Assembly: GCA_023091735.1 (NCBI GenBank)
Contig: JALKBU010000261.1
Span: 1-53,810, forward strand
Source of the DNA: Trichomonas tenax
Lineage: Eukaryota > Parabasalia > Trichomonadida > Trichomonadidae
Length of the DNA stretch: 53,810 nucleotides
Direction: 5' to 3'
Part shown: positions 28,167 through 38,693 of the stretch, piece after piece
Numbering within the stretch: position 1 is the first letter of the stretch
How the letters are laid out: each line of letters begins with the position of its first letter
The notes under the pieces: model-generated
Databases searched by the model: none
What the model saw: the letters and a program-made list of their open reading frames with translations, nothing else
What the model was told of the DNA's origin: nothing
Made by a program: the position numbers and the translations under genes

Positions 28167-31100
28167 ATGTTTTTTTTTACAACTTCGCAGTTCATAGAGA
28201 CATTAATAAACACTCTTTTATTGTCTGATATCGATCAGACCGACTTTTTAATGAATCAGCTTCAGGTTTTACCGAACAAAACAGAAGTTTTGAATACGAT
28301 TTTCTCAATGATGACGAAACAACAAGATAAAGCGAAAGAAAAGGTTTTATTGTTATACATTAAATACATTTTAAAGAACAACGATGCATTTGATAAAATA
28401 AGTCAACCAGATATTTTCGAAATACTTAAAAAGCTTGTTACACAAACTTATACTATAACTGATTTTGAGTTTTATAACCTACTTATTGATTCTATCCAGT
28501 TAATTATATCAAAAATTTCAACTTTTTCACCAAGCTCGATATTTTCATCGATTGTTTCATGGGACACGGCTGTAACACCATTGGTACTTGTTTCCATCTC
28601 ATCTTTGCATCCACAATACATCGGAAACACAATTGCTAAATTATCAAAAAATTTAATTCTATCACAAATGAATATATCAGCACTCTACAAGTTCTTCAGT
28701 ACGTTTAAATACACCCAATTGGATAAAAGTGCTCAAGAACGATTCGAAAGCGATAATTTTGTTTCAAATCTCAGAATTTTCATCGAAACAAGTATTTCTT
28801 TGTATACCATTCCAATAATAAAGCTCATTGGGGCCGTATTTGGATTCTTAGAACTTCACCAAGCAACAACTTTTTGTTATAATTTAACCCAAATCATTCA
28901 AGACATTCTTAAAGGCTATGATATGAATGCACGTGCTGAAATAGCTGCTGCTGTATCAAAATTACCACCTTGTGATGATCATGATACATTTGATACTATT
29001 GAACAACTTGTTTTCTTCTTTCCATTATTCTTCAGGAATGCGAAAGATATTGACACTCAAATATGCACAAACGCTCTTGATTTTCTTGGTCCACGTATGA
29101 AGAATGATGACTGCAAGAACTGGGTAATGACAGGAATCGAGAAAATTAGGCCATTGCTTGGAGTTTTGCTTGTTTCTTCGCGATATGATATTTTCACAAT
29201 TGATGAAATTTGTGATTCATTTCCAACAACAGCAAAGCAAGATGTTGCATCTTCACTTGTTTATATAGCAGCAGAAAGGAGCCATTGGTTGACTAAGAAC
29301 GATGTTTTGATATCAAAAGCAACAAAATGTTTAATTGAATGTTTCCAGAAATTTGGAGAAAATTCCGTCGAAAATTTCACGGCCGCTTTTTTGAAGTTAA
29401 CAGAAGCATGCAAAGATAATTTGAATCCGTACATAATCAGTGTTATTGAATCATACAATCTATATACTTCTAACTGTGTTATCAAAGCGATTTCTGCTGG
29501 ATTGGATATGATTTTGAAATTAAATCCAAAACTGATTCCACCAAAAATTTCAAATGATATTCTCATTAATTCATACGTTAAACACCTGATTAAGTTTGTT
29601 TCATCGCCTGATGATATAAAGAGCGACATAACAACAATTCTTCAGTTCATGCAATGTTCACTTCTCCAAAAAATGATTGATGAATCCGAAAGAAAAACAA
29701 TTTTCATCTCGAAAGTTTGCGATCAATTTGTTCCGAATGAAATTATTGATTTAATTCAAAGCACAATATTAGAAAAAATAGATGAAGGTTATGAAGCAAA
29801 TATCATTGCTTTAGCACTCAATTCGAGTCTTGTAATACCAGAAAAAGTTGCAGCAAACGCAGAATCAATTAATACATTTAACTTCGACAAATTTTTAACA
29901 TTCTATGAAATATCGAGTTACAGAAATCCAACAAACGCTATTATCAGATTCGTAAACAAAGTATATGAAATAAATCATCCATCGGTTTCGGTGTTATCGA
30001 GAATGCTCTTCAAGCCACAAGAATTAATTACGAAAGAAATGATCTTCAAAGTTTTATTAAGAATGACTGAAGTCATGATTAAAATAGAACCTCCTCATGC
30101 ACAACAACTTCTTTCAGTCTTTGAAAGTTATTATGGAGAATCTAATGACAGCGAAAAGTTCCTCAGATATTTATTAGAAAAATGCAATTCATCACGATTG
30201 AACATTTCTTCAAATCTTGAATCAAAAATCTTAAAATCAAAATTCTTTGTTAAATGTTTGCCTGATTTTATTAAAGTCATCAATAGAACGGACGACAATT
30301 TATTACTTAGTTTAAAGACAATCATCGATTCTATTACAAAAGATGGAACATTGTTATCGATTGCTGATAAATATCTTGAATCATGCTTCAAACATGAACA
30401 ACCAGCAAACTTCAACAAATTCATTGAAGTATTCTTGGCAAATGGAATCATGAATCCAAACATTCTTTGTTTCTTATCAATGCTTTGTATTTATGCACCA
30501 GAAGCATTCGAAAAGTTTAATGATTTATTCTCTTTGCTGCTTAAATTGTCAGTGAACAAAAACAAAGATATCAAAGAATATGCATCGAAATCTTTATCAA
30601 ACATGTTGAAAGTTCCTCAGAGAATTGATTTTAATACTCAAAAGGGAATCTACATTGACAGTATTATGGTTTTCTATGATTCAGTTAACAAAAAATTATC
30701 AGATCAGGTTATTAAAGATTTAACGCTTCGAATAACTTCTGAGCAAACAAATCTTGCTTCGATATTATGGATTTACAGTAATATTGCTTTAAGAGGAATT
30801 CCTTACGTCAAAGAGAATAAATGGATATTTCCATTTCTCTTGAAAGCAGAAAACAGCGATTGTATGTATTATGCGGAGAAGTGTTTGCAGATGATTGTTG
30901 ACAAAGACGAAATTTCTCTTTGTCTTGAGAATCTTATAAATCTACAAAATAACAAACTTTCATACAGTTTTGCAATGCATAATGCACGTTATCCATTTGT
31001 TGAAACTTTTACATATCTGTTTAGAAAGTTCACATTCGGCAAAAATGATCAAGAAGTACTAGAAACATCGACGAAATGCTTTTATAATTTCGTCTTTGCA

Positions 31101-32330
31101 TTTGTAGAATCAAATATCGATCAATCGGTGAAATATCATTTATTGTGGTTAACATTTTTTTTAAGTATTGGAGTTGTTAAATCAATTGATGTTAATTCAG
31201 CAAATTTATTGGGTTCTATTATCAACGCAACCATAGAATTGATTCCAAAGACATTTGCTTTATTTAGTGTCAAAGTTAAAAAACCAACAAAAGAAGATTT
31301 TGATTCTTACAATTCCCTTTCTCTTTATTTTGCTGAATACGTCAAGAAACTGAGATCTGAGGATATTTCGCATCTCCTTGAACCATTCCAAGATGTGTTT
31401 ATTCCACAATACAGAGATATGCATTATATGGGAAAGTTTAGAATGTCAACAATTATTCTTCTGTTGAAAGTTTATAAATCCGATCATTCAAAGGTAATAA
31501 TGGATGAAATATCGAAACTCTGCATGGACGCACAAGACAGCACATGTCGGCATCTCGTAGATTTGTTTTGCCTCGAATTCGATGAAGAAGAATTAAAACT
31601 GATCGATATCAATGGCAAACGTGCGATTTTCCATGTAATGAGGCGTTCATTAGTTGGCAATTACACAGAGCCGAGATATGGAGCTCTTATTTTGATGTGC
31701 AGGATTCTTCCTGCTGTTCCTTCATATGTTATTAATGGTACTGACCCTGAAGAAGAAGATATCTTAGATCCAAAGAAACAAACAGAAAAGGAGAATGCAA
31801 GGAAGATATTGCATGACCACCTCTTGAACTTCATCGGATATGCTCTACAAGTTGCCGACAAGATTGGATACGACAAGATTCTTAACGCAATTGATAGCTT
31901 TTACACAGCAACAAATGATATTAGGCCGTTCTTGACAATGAGCAGAGAACTCTCTATTTGCAAAATTTTGATTCTTTCTGTGCACAATGATGAAAAGATT
32001 AGAGAAAAGGCAATTATGTTGTTATGCAAGTTTGCTAGTGTCGACGCAGAAGAAAATATTGTTGAAGGACTCAAAAACACAATAGGTCCAGATGAATTGG
32101 ATAATATTGCATGTGCATTTATCAGATGGGCTGAAATTAAACCAGTCGATCATAGAATATTATATATGATCAAGAACTTTGTTGAAGTTCTTAAAGATCT
32201 CAATCAAGCCCACGTTAATAAGACAGCTTATAAGCTTCTCATAGGTTTAGTGAATAAGAACGATCCAAATCTACATGATGCCATAGAAATTATGACGATA
32301 TTGATTTCTAATCAGAAATCAACAAAATAA
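28167..32330 (+). CDS. large helical-repeat (HEAT/ARM-like) protein, unassigned
   Basis: A 1387-residue protein, starting at an ATG soon after the sequence ATCAACAATTAAAA. It is alpha-helical throughout, with repeating hydrophobic pairs and few glycines: the signature of a HEAT/ARM solenoid (for example EKIREKAIMLLCKFASVD near the C-terminus). No signal peptide, membrane segment or catalytic motif is seen. A short acidic insert (DPEEEDILDPKK) occurs near residue 1195. The size and architecture resemble importins, proteasome activators, condensin- or TOG-type scaffolds, but nothing picks one. It has AT-rich, less optimised codons, suggesting modest expression. No interruption is visible along 4.2 kb, so it is clearly selected. 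Confidence 0.75.
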   Translation: MFFFTTSQFIETLINTLLLSDIDQTDFLMNQLQVLPNKTEVLNTIFSMMTKQQDKAKEKVLLLYIKYILKNNDAFDKISQPDIFEILKKLVTQTYTITDFEFYNLLIDSIQLIISKISTFSPSSIFSSIVSWDTAVTPLVLVSISSLHPQYIGNTIAKLSKNLILSQMNISALYKFFSTFKYTQLDKSAQERFESDNFVSNLRIFIETSISLYTIPIIKLIGAVFGFLELHQATTFCYNLTQIIQDILKGYDMNARAEIAAAVSKLPPCDDHDTFDTIEQLVFFFPLFFRNAKDIDTQICTNALDFLGPRMKNDDCKNWVMTGIEKIRPLLGVLLVSSRYDIFTIDEICDSFPTTAKQDVASSLVYIAAERSHWLTKNDVLISKATKCLIECFQKFGENSVENFTAAFLKLTEACKDNLNPYIISVIESYNLYTSNCVIKAISAGLDMILKLNPKLIPPKISNDILINSYVKHLIKFVSSPDDIKSDITTILQFMQCSLLQKMIDESERKTIFISKVCDQFVPNEIIDLIQSTILEKIDEGYEANIIALALNSSLVIPEKVAANAESINTFNFDKFLTFYEISSYRNPTNAIIRFVNKVYEINHPSVSVLSRMLFKPQELITKEMIFKVLLRMTEVMIKIEPPHAQQLLSVFESYYGESNDSEKFLRYLLEKCNSSRLNISSNLESKILKSKFFVKCLPDFIKVINRTDDNLLLSLKTIIDSITKDGTLLSIADKYLESCFKHEQPANFNKFIEVFLANGIMNPNILCFLSMLCIYAPEAFEKFNDLFSLLLKLSVNKNKDIKEYASKSLSNMLKVPQRIDFNTQKGIYIDSIMVFYDSVNKKLSDQVIKDLTLRITSEQTNLASILWIYSNIALRGIPYVKENKWIFPFLLKAENSDCMYYAEKCLQMIVDKDEISLCLENLINLQNNKLSYSFAMHNARYPFVETFTYLFRKFTFGKNDQEVLETSTKCFYNFVFAFVESNIDQSVKYHLLWLTFFLSIGVVKSIDVNSANLLGSIINATIELIPKTFALFSVKVKKPTKEDFDSYNSLSLYFAEYVKKLRSEDISHLLEPFQDVFIPQYRDMHYMGKFRMSTIILLLKVYKSDHSKVIMDEISKLCMDAQDSTCRHLVDLFCLEFDEEELKLIDINGKRAIFHVMRRSLVGNYTEPRYGALILMCRILPAVPSYVINGTDPEEEDILDPKKQTEKENARKILHDHLLNFIGYALQVADKIGYDKILNAIDSFYTATNDIRPFLTMSRELSICKILILSVHNDEKIREKAIMLLCKFASVDAEENIVEGLKNTIGPDELDNIACAFIRWAEIKPVDHRILYMIKNFVEVLKDLNQAHVNKTAYKLLIGLVNKNDPNLHDAIEIMTILISNQKSTK

Positions 32331-33119
32331 TATTAAACTATCTTTATTTATCATGAATTATTAATCTTCAATGAATATAATGATTTTATTGTGAACATGA
32401 ATAATTGGAATTACAATGATTGCATTTTCACGCAGCAATATTGAATGAAGTTCATCCATATAATTTTTTTCACTTCATTATTGATGATGTCGATTTATTT
32501 ACTAATGATTTTCATATAATATCTGTGAATGTTTAATCTCATATTGGAATGATTAATTAAATATTTGTTTTCATATCAAAAGGATGATCAAATGTGAATG
32601 ATTAATTTAATATCATCATGATTATCATATATGAATTATTGATTACCTACATATTAACATCTGATCTGTGTTCAAAGAGGTATTGAACGATTTTGAGTGG
32701 TTTTATTTTTATTGCAATTTATAATGAAGATTTATTATTAAAGGTGAATGATATATTTCATAGTTTAATGATGAGATATCCATCATTGCACAAGCCCACA
32801 TAAGCTTGGTGCTATAAAATAGTTTAGATATGACTCATAGAAAATCTTACGATTCAGATTTGAAATAATGAATGAAGATTGTCAAAAAATGTCATACTTG
32901 TGTTTATGTGTCAAAAATATTTGATGCAAAGTGGCATGAAGATACCTGCCTTCGCAAGACAGAATTCTATCAAATTGAATCTTCATTATTTTGGCAATTG
33001 GGATATAAAAATGAAAGAACACAAAGAGTGGCCTATGGTTGTATTCTAAATAAAAGATTCGCTTATTAATAAAAACATGAAAATTATTATTTAACAAGAA
33101 ATCATGATTAATTAATGGG
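32331..33119. other. 790-bp spacer with degenerate repeats
   Basis: Contains several loose copies of GTGAATGATTAAT and ATGATT, related in reverse to the 37-bp tandem repeat at 18983. A 65-codon ATG frame (32872-33069) has CHTCVYVSKIFDAKWHEDTC, spaced like a C2HC zinc knuckle, but it is probably chance. Confidence 0.4.
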
Positions 33120-33694
33120 TTATATGCTGAGGGTAGCTCTAATACTCTCATCTTCTGAGGCAGAAACATTCGCCTCTGAATAATAATCTGAGAAATCAGA
33201 ATGGTACTCGATATCGCTATAGAATTCGTCATCAATGACATCTATTGACATATCCTCTGAATCATCGTCCGACTGATTCGCCAATCTATTTGATATTATC
33301 ACGAGTTTTCTGACATATTTGTCGACAACTTTATATTTCAGAATTTGGTCCCATCTGTTTCTTAAAAACATGTCTGTAAACTGAAGGAACAATTTCTGAA
33401 TGATTCGCCAGTTAGTTCCGAATTTTGGGACTAATTCGATCAAAGAGTTATCTTTCTCTTTAGTCAACGGCGTATGATCACGTTCCAAAAGGTACTTCCC
33501 CATGTTTTTGTATATAATCGGGACCTTTTGCCCATCCTAGCGGCGATATCTGTCCATCTATTTGGATATGTCTTCCATAGGTCCATTAATTCCTTATCTT
33601 CCTCGCTGCTGAAGATGATGCGCGTGAAGGGCAGCTTTGTCAATAGGTGGCGGATACCTTCGATCGCTGACATATCTGGAGAGACATCAAACAT
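33120..33694 (-). pseudogene. two-repeat Myb-like protein with a one-base frameshift
   Basis: The minus-strand ATG at 33694 starts a Myb R2-like repeat (FSSEEDKELMDLWKTYPNRW, then AARMGKRSRLY). At ACATGGGGAAGTACC (about 33490-33505) the frame breaks. The adjacent frame continues exactly where a Myb protein should, with the second repeat (PLTKEKDNSLIELVPKFGTNW, of which the tryptophan is the helix marker, then FLRNRW). An acidic tail (DDDSEDMSIDVIDDEF) follows, ending at 33120. One missing base in a GGGGAA run explains it. About 190 residues would be usual for small trichomonad Myb factors. It may be a recent pseudogene, an assembly error or, least likely, programmed frameshifting. Confidence 0.75.
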
Positions 33695-35048
33695 ATAATT
33701 CTAAAATAATAATTGAAAAATTGAGAAAAATTATTTAAAACCATACTTTCGAGATGTTTGCATTATTTTCGGCTGTTTTCATCAAATTTTGAGAAAAAAA
33801 ACTTGAGACAAGATATTCTGGGATGAATATAAGTTAATATTTTTGCGTTTTCATTTTGTGAATGTTATTAAAATTTTTGTAAACCTCAGAAATATTTGTA
33901 AAGTCATTTTTAATATTTGTAAATTTAAATGGTATGTAAACTATTGAAAAGATGGCAGCATCGAAATCAATTTACAACAGCAACCTTCGCATTTTTCCAA
34001 AATCGAATATTATTGATGTAGGCCATATTCCTGTGCGTTTTTAGTTATAATTTTTCTTTCAAAATTATTCAATCGAATAATATTCTTCAGCATATTGTAT
34101 AGTATAGGAAAAATCATGTTTTGATATATTTTAGTTTTGAATGATCTACAAATGGAAGATGATTTGATCATAGCACACTAAAACAATGTTATTTAAAAAG
34201 AAAAGCACGTTATTATTGATTTGTTACATGTCAGATTAACTTATTTACGTGTCAGGCCACCTAGCATCATTCAAAAATGAAAAATCACTTCTTACTGCCC
34301 TCATCATAGCTGTTCAAAAATATCGATGTCAAAAAAAATAAGCCTGTGAAAGCTCTCAAGTTGAAAACTCAATGAAAATATCATTTATCTTTTGATAAAT
34401 CCTCTGAAATCTTCAACAACAGAGTGAATAACAGCGGATTATGATAGTCACAATTCACTAATTCCATTGAAAACTTGTTTTTCCTTTTTGAACGATGATT
34501 TTTCTTGACATGTAAATCATCGGGAAAATGCTCTGAAAATGAGAACAAAATCGCTTCCATTACATTTTAATCAAAGAAACTCGCTTAGAAGATGTATCTG
34601 TACAGAAAAATAAAGAAATCGACTCGAATGTGTAAAGGAATTGCTTTATTTTTTTGAATCCGATACTTTGTCATTTTTGTCATGTACATATTTTAATGTC
34701 AAATTGTTTAAAAACATTTCTAATTCATATCCCATTTCAAAATAATATCAATTACTAAAGCGAAAAATAATATTTAGATATGAACAATAAACTATAAATT
34801 TTTGCTTTATTGTTTTGATTTACAAGCAGGAGGGAGCATTAAAATCATTATTTAAATCATTCAATATTATTAAATTTAATTTATGAGTATGAATAAACTA
34901 AAAAATATGCATGCTATCGATTTCGTTTTGTCTAATTTCAATATCAATGTCTAACTTTTAAATTTGGAGGCAAGTTCTATGAGAAATTATGAATCAAATA
35001 CAATGCTCACCTGATGTAATAAAGAATGTTGATCTGCACATCATGATC
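33695..35048. other. 1.35-kb spacer
   Basis: No gene. Recurrent motifs at 34224-34233 (TTACATGTCA), 34244-34254 (TTTACGTGTCA) and 34506-34516 (exact TGACATGTAAA). Confidence 0.5.
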
Positions 35049-35084
35049 TTTACATGACAAAATATACTTTATTTGTCAAATAAA
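35049..35084 (+). promoter_or_regulatory. candidate promoter motifs of the RING gene
   Basis: TTTACATGACA (35049-35059) followed by TTATTTGTCAAATAAA (35069-35084), directly upstream of the open frame. The same pair of motif forms appears upstream of the Nup62 and coiled-coil genes. Confidence 0.45.
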
Positions 35085-35236
35085 ATGTGACAAAATTTTT
35101 AACATTGAACAAGAAAGGGTCAAAGCCAAAACACGACGAAAAGAAGAACTTTCGGAGAAGAATACCAAAGCCATGCTATAGGTTCCCCTCTGGACAGTAT
35201 TCTTTCGAAGAACAGCAGTGTCGCCAATCAAATTCC

Positions 35237-36637
35237 ATGATTCCACCAAATTCTTCCGCATTCATGGCAGGAAATTTCCAATTCGTATACAAAAACTGCG
35301 AAATGGCCGAAAAGTCGAATGTTCCTCAAGCATTAAATCGTCTTAACAACGTTTTATTCTCACATTCACTTCATCCAAGTTCTGGAAACGAGTGGGACTT
35401 ATTATTCTCAGTCATTGCTCATCAACCGTGTGATTATGTTTGTCCTATATGTCTTTTCACGCCAGTTGCACCGAGAATTACAAAATGCGGTCATATTTTC
35501 TGCGCTGATTGTATTTGTCAACATTTAGCATGCGCAAAGCAGAAAATATGTCCTGTTTGTTTCTTAAATATATCTCAAGAGGAACTTTTACGCACAGATC
35601 TTCGTTTATATGAAAAAACAGAACAAATCACTTTACAAAAGGTCATTAAAAACAGACACAATTGCTGCTGTTTCGATGCTAATGCTGAACCTGATCTGAA
35701 TCAATTACCATACGCATCACAAATTAATTCAATATTTTCCCATTTTATGTTAGCAGATTCACAATACGTATCAAACATTCTAAAATCAGAGAAAGATAAT
35801 CTTTTATCACAGAAAGCTATATATAGCACGCCAGAATTTTTAGATACACCAAAAATCGGAATGATTGAAAGTGTTTTAGATAGTTTAAAGACAGAATTTG
35901 CACCAAAATCAAATGAACCAGCATTTACACTCGAAAGGACATCAGAAACAGTTGTTTTTATTCAAGATTCATGCGGAAGAAATATTTTCATCGATAAATT
36001 ATCGAATAAGATGCTAAAAGACCAGTTCAAAGACATAAAGAACTATCCAAACGAGATCACAGCGAAAATTCTTAAACGCCAAACAGTAACAGTGACTCAA
36101 AGATTCCGAAAACAAAATCCAATTCTCGGACATCTTCCTTCAGGCGCTGAAGTTGAATTCGTTCTCTTGGATCTCGAAGGGATCGTGGATGCTTCAATTA
36201 TTAAGAGATACTCAGGAGCCATTGCTACGCGTTTGAAGGAAGACTCAGAGGATAACTACGATGATGATGAAATGGTTGTCGATCTTGCGGAAGAATATTT
36301 CCCATCACTTATCACGGAACAAATACCAACAAATGAACAGAAGTCAATAAAAACTGCGTGGTCAAGAGTGAAAGCGGAGCCAATAAAACCAACGAGAAAG
36401 AAAACATTTAATGAAGAATTTCCTTCATTGTCAGGACCAACGCAAGCAGCACCAAGCAGCAATGCAGCAGATAAAAAGAAAAGTGCATGGTCAGCAATTG
36501 GATCAAGAGCAAATTCACAAACTATTTCCGAAGATTATCCTTCACTCGGTGGCGATTTTCCGGCACTCGGATCATCTCAAAATCCTAAACTTCCCAAGAG
36601 AATGTCATCATGGGGAAATGTTGTTTCTAAAAAATAA
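35237..36637 (+). CDS. RING-finger protein, RNF10-like
   Basis: From the first in-frame ATG the product has 466 residues. A C3HC4 RING lies at about residues 66-106 (CPICLFTPVAPRITKCGHIFC, then CADC and CPVC), with the proline-rich spacing and ITKCGHIFC typical of RNF10-type ubiquitin ligases, which act on stalled-ribosome and 40S targets in yeast and animals. The C-terminal third is basic and disordered and carries EEYFPSL, EEFPSL and EDYPSLGGDFPALG, short repeated FPSL-type motifs found in translation-linked proteins. The open frame continues 51 codons upstream to a TAA at 35081 and reads as real protein (KKNFRRRIPKPCYRFPSGQY), so the true start may lie upstream; no ATG exists there. Confidence 0.8.
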   Translation: MIPPNSSAFMAGNFQFVYKNCEMAEKSNVPQALNRLNNVLFSHSLHPSSGNEWDLLFSVIAHQPCDYVCPICLFTPVAPRITKCGHIFCADCICQHLACAKQKICPVCFLNISQEELLRTDLRLYEKTEQITLQKVIKNRHNCCCFDANAEPDLNQLPYASQINSIFSHFMLADSQYVSNILKSEKDNLLSQKAIYSTPEFLDTPKIGMIESVLDSLKTEFAPKSNEPAFTLERTSETVVFIQDSCGRNIFIDKLSNKMLKDQFKDIKNYPNEITAKILKRQTVTVTQRFRKQNPILGHLPSGAEVEFVLLDLEGIVDASIIKRYSGAIATRLKEDSEDNYDDDEMVVDLAEEYFPSLITEQIPTNEQKSIKTAWSRVKAEPIKPTRKKTFNEEFPSLSGPTQAAPSSNAADKKKSAWSAIGSRANSQTISEDYPSLGGDFPALGSSQNPKLPKRMSSWGNVVSKK

Positions 36638-37347
36638 ATTTATATTATAGAGAATTTGTCTTTTGTTTTTGTTGTCAAATTCATTTCCACAAAGTTTCAC
36701 CACAATCTGAACCAAAATTCATTCGAAAAATTCAATCAAGACTTGCTATTCATTGATTATTTAGACATGATTGCTTGCATTAATTAAAGCATCTATTATA
36801 GGCGAGTCTAAAGGAATAAACACACATTCTTCCTTTATCATTGAAATATTTCCTCACAAATTAATTCAATGACAAAACTGGGCAAATTCGACCTAATTTG
36901 ATATCCCAAAGAGATACAAACTCCTTTCCTCCAAATTTAAATGATGTATTCCATGTAGTATAGGAAATATTATTTGTCATCCCAAAATGTTGTTCATTTA
37001 TAAATTCAAAATGATAATATCTTACGATTATTTTCTATTCAAAACTTATCGTTTCGGAAGCTTTCACACCCCTAATGCGAAAACTGGTCTAAATAGGAAC
37101 AGAAGATAAAATGTGCACAGGTTCGACACCAATACAATACAGAGAAAGTAGGATTAATTATGGAAATGACAATTGAAAATGACTGTAGAGAAAATATAAA
37201 AAACATCAGATCTTTACATCGATATAACATTCGCCGTTACAGGAGATAACAAATGTGACGTGGGCCATGATTTCGGAAACAAAAATGTGACATAATTTTC
37301 AATGCTCCTCAATGAATTCCCAAAACAATTCAGAGCATAGGTAGGAT
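36638..37347. other. 700-bp spacer
   Basis: AT-rich, no gene seen. AAAAATGTGACATAATTTT near 37281-37299 is a loose variant of the recurrent motif. Confidence 0.5.
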
Positions 37348-38379
37348 ATGCTTGACAATTGCACAATCTGGTCTAAGTATTTCGCTGATAGTGTATATCC
37401 ATAAATATATTCTGACGAAAAACTACAACTAGTTAAAACTCCTGCTTCAGACCCTGATAATTACTATGTCTCAGAATGCTTATTTTTAAATTCCAAACGA
37501 TTTGCGTGCAAGTTGATCGAACGCTAGTTAAAAGTTCACTTTTTGCATTGGACTGCACCTTCAATAACGTCACATCATCATATGATACAGCTTGCATTGG
37601 GTTGGTTTCAGGATGCTTTGAACAAATTCATATTTGCGGGTCGAACTGTGTTAGCACTTCCGTCATGAAAGCAGGCACTCATTCAGCTTTCATTGGACGC
37701 CTTAATACCGATGATATTTTCGTTTCAGAGGAAGATTCACTCTCTGGTGATCGAGCTCTTGAAGCAATATGTATGATTTCGGCAATTTATGGCCAGATAT
37801 CACTTAAATTATTTAACTGCACAAACTGGATAGCGAGCCAGAGCGTGTGCTATCAATTGCATAATACACCAACTGGAACGGCATCAATGAGATTTTGCAT
37901 TCTTTATGATAACATGGCTACCTTAAAGTTTTGTTTCTGTCACGTAAACTCTTTATATTAAATTGATCGATGCCAGTTTAAAAATAATACTGAGAACAAT
38001 CCAAATGACTTCAGTGGTATCTTTATTGCAATGAAAGCATCAGGAGATTCATCAAGTAACCCTACTTTAACGATCTCAAACAGCCTCTTAATCAATAACA
38101 ATGACCATCATTTATTTAATGCATATTATACCAATGCATCAAAAATTATTGCAAATAACTGTATAATTCAAAACAAAAACATTTCGGTCATATCAGGAGG
38201 AATTGGAACAGTAACTGTCAAAACAATTGCTGCAACAATAAGATGATGGGCTCGTAGATGATTTGTACATTGGCAGATGTTATGAAAAATCTACAAATGG
38301 TATTGATACATGCAGTAAATTATCATCAAAAGATCCAATTTCTTACCTTAACTATGCAGCGATGTTATTGTTGACATAA
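37348..38379 (+). pseudogene. beta-helix surface protein, several lesions
   Basis: From MLDNCTIWSKYF at 37348 the plus strand encodes a Cys/Asn/Ser-rich beta-helix protein with a TAA near 37405 and a frameshift near 37500. There is then a long open part (SSLFALDCTFNNVTSS, and IHICGSNCVSTS), an in-frame TAA at 37959-37961, and more homologous sequence (LTISNSLLINNNDHHLF) to a TGA at 38244. A second frameshift joins a last segment (DDGLVDDLYIGRCYEK) that ends at 38379. At least four breaks mean this copy is older than the 12081 one. No signal peptide was found. Confidence 0.7.
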
Positions 38380-38624
38380 GAAAACAAATGTATCATCTAT
38401 CATAGCTACTTTCGCGCCAAATCCACAATTCTAGAAATGTTATTAATCACTCCGCAATGTCAGTTTGTCGTCGAATAAAACATTTGAATGACTTAATAAT
38501 AACGCATATTTTAGAAATAAATTAACCAGTTCCATTTAAAAACATGTTGTTATAAAAGAGAAAATCATCTTTTATACATTTTGCACTATTGCTTTCTCGC
38601 CCGTAAATTGATTCATATTAATTC

Positions 38625-38683
38625 TGACATGTAAAATATCAATATTTTAATTTGATATGTAATCTGCGAAATTTGACAAGTAA
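38625..38683 (+). promoter_or_regulatory. recurrent motif pair upstream of the kinase gene
   Basis: Exact TGACATGTAAA (38625-38635) and TTTGACAAGTAA (38672-38683), the latter ending ten bases before the ATG. Both have the gene's orientation. Confidence 0.5.
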
Positions 38684-38693
38684 TATTCAAAAA

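Noticed and set aside
32872..33069. 65-codon frame with a C2HC-like spacing
   Set aside because: Short, AT-rich, no promoter motif and no other zinc-finger features.
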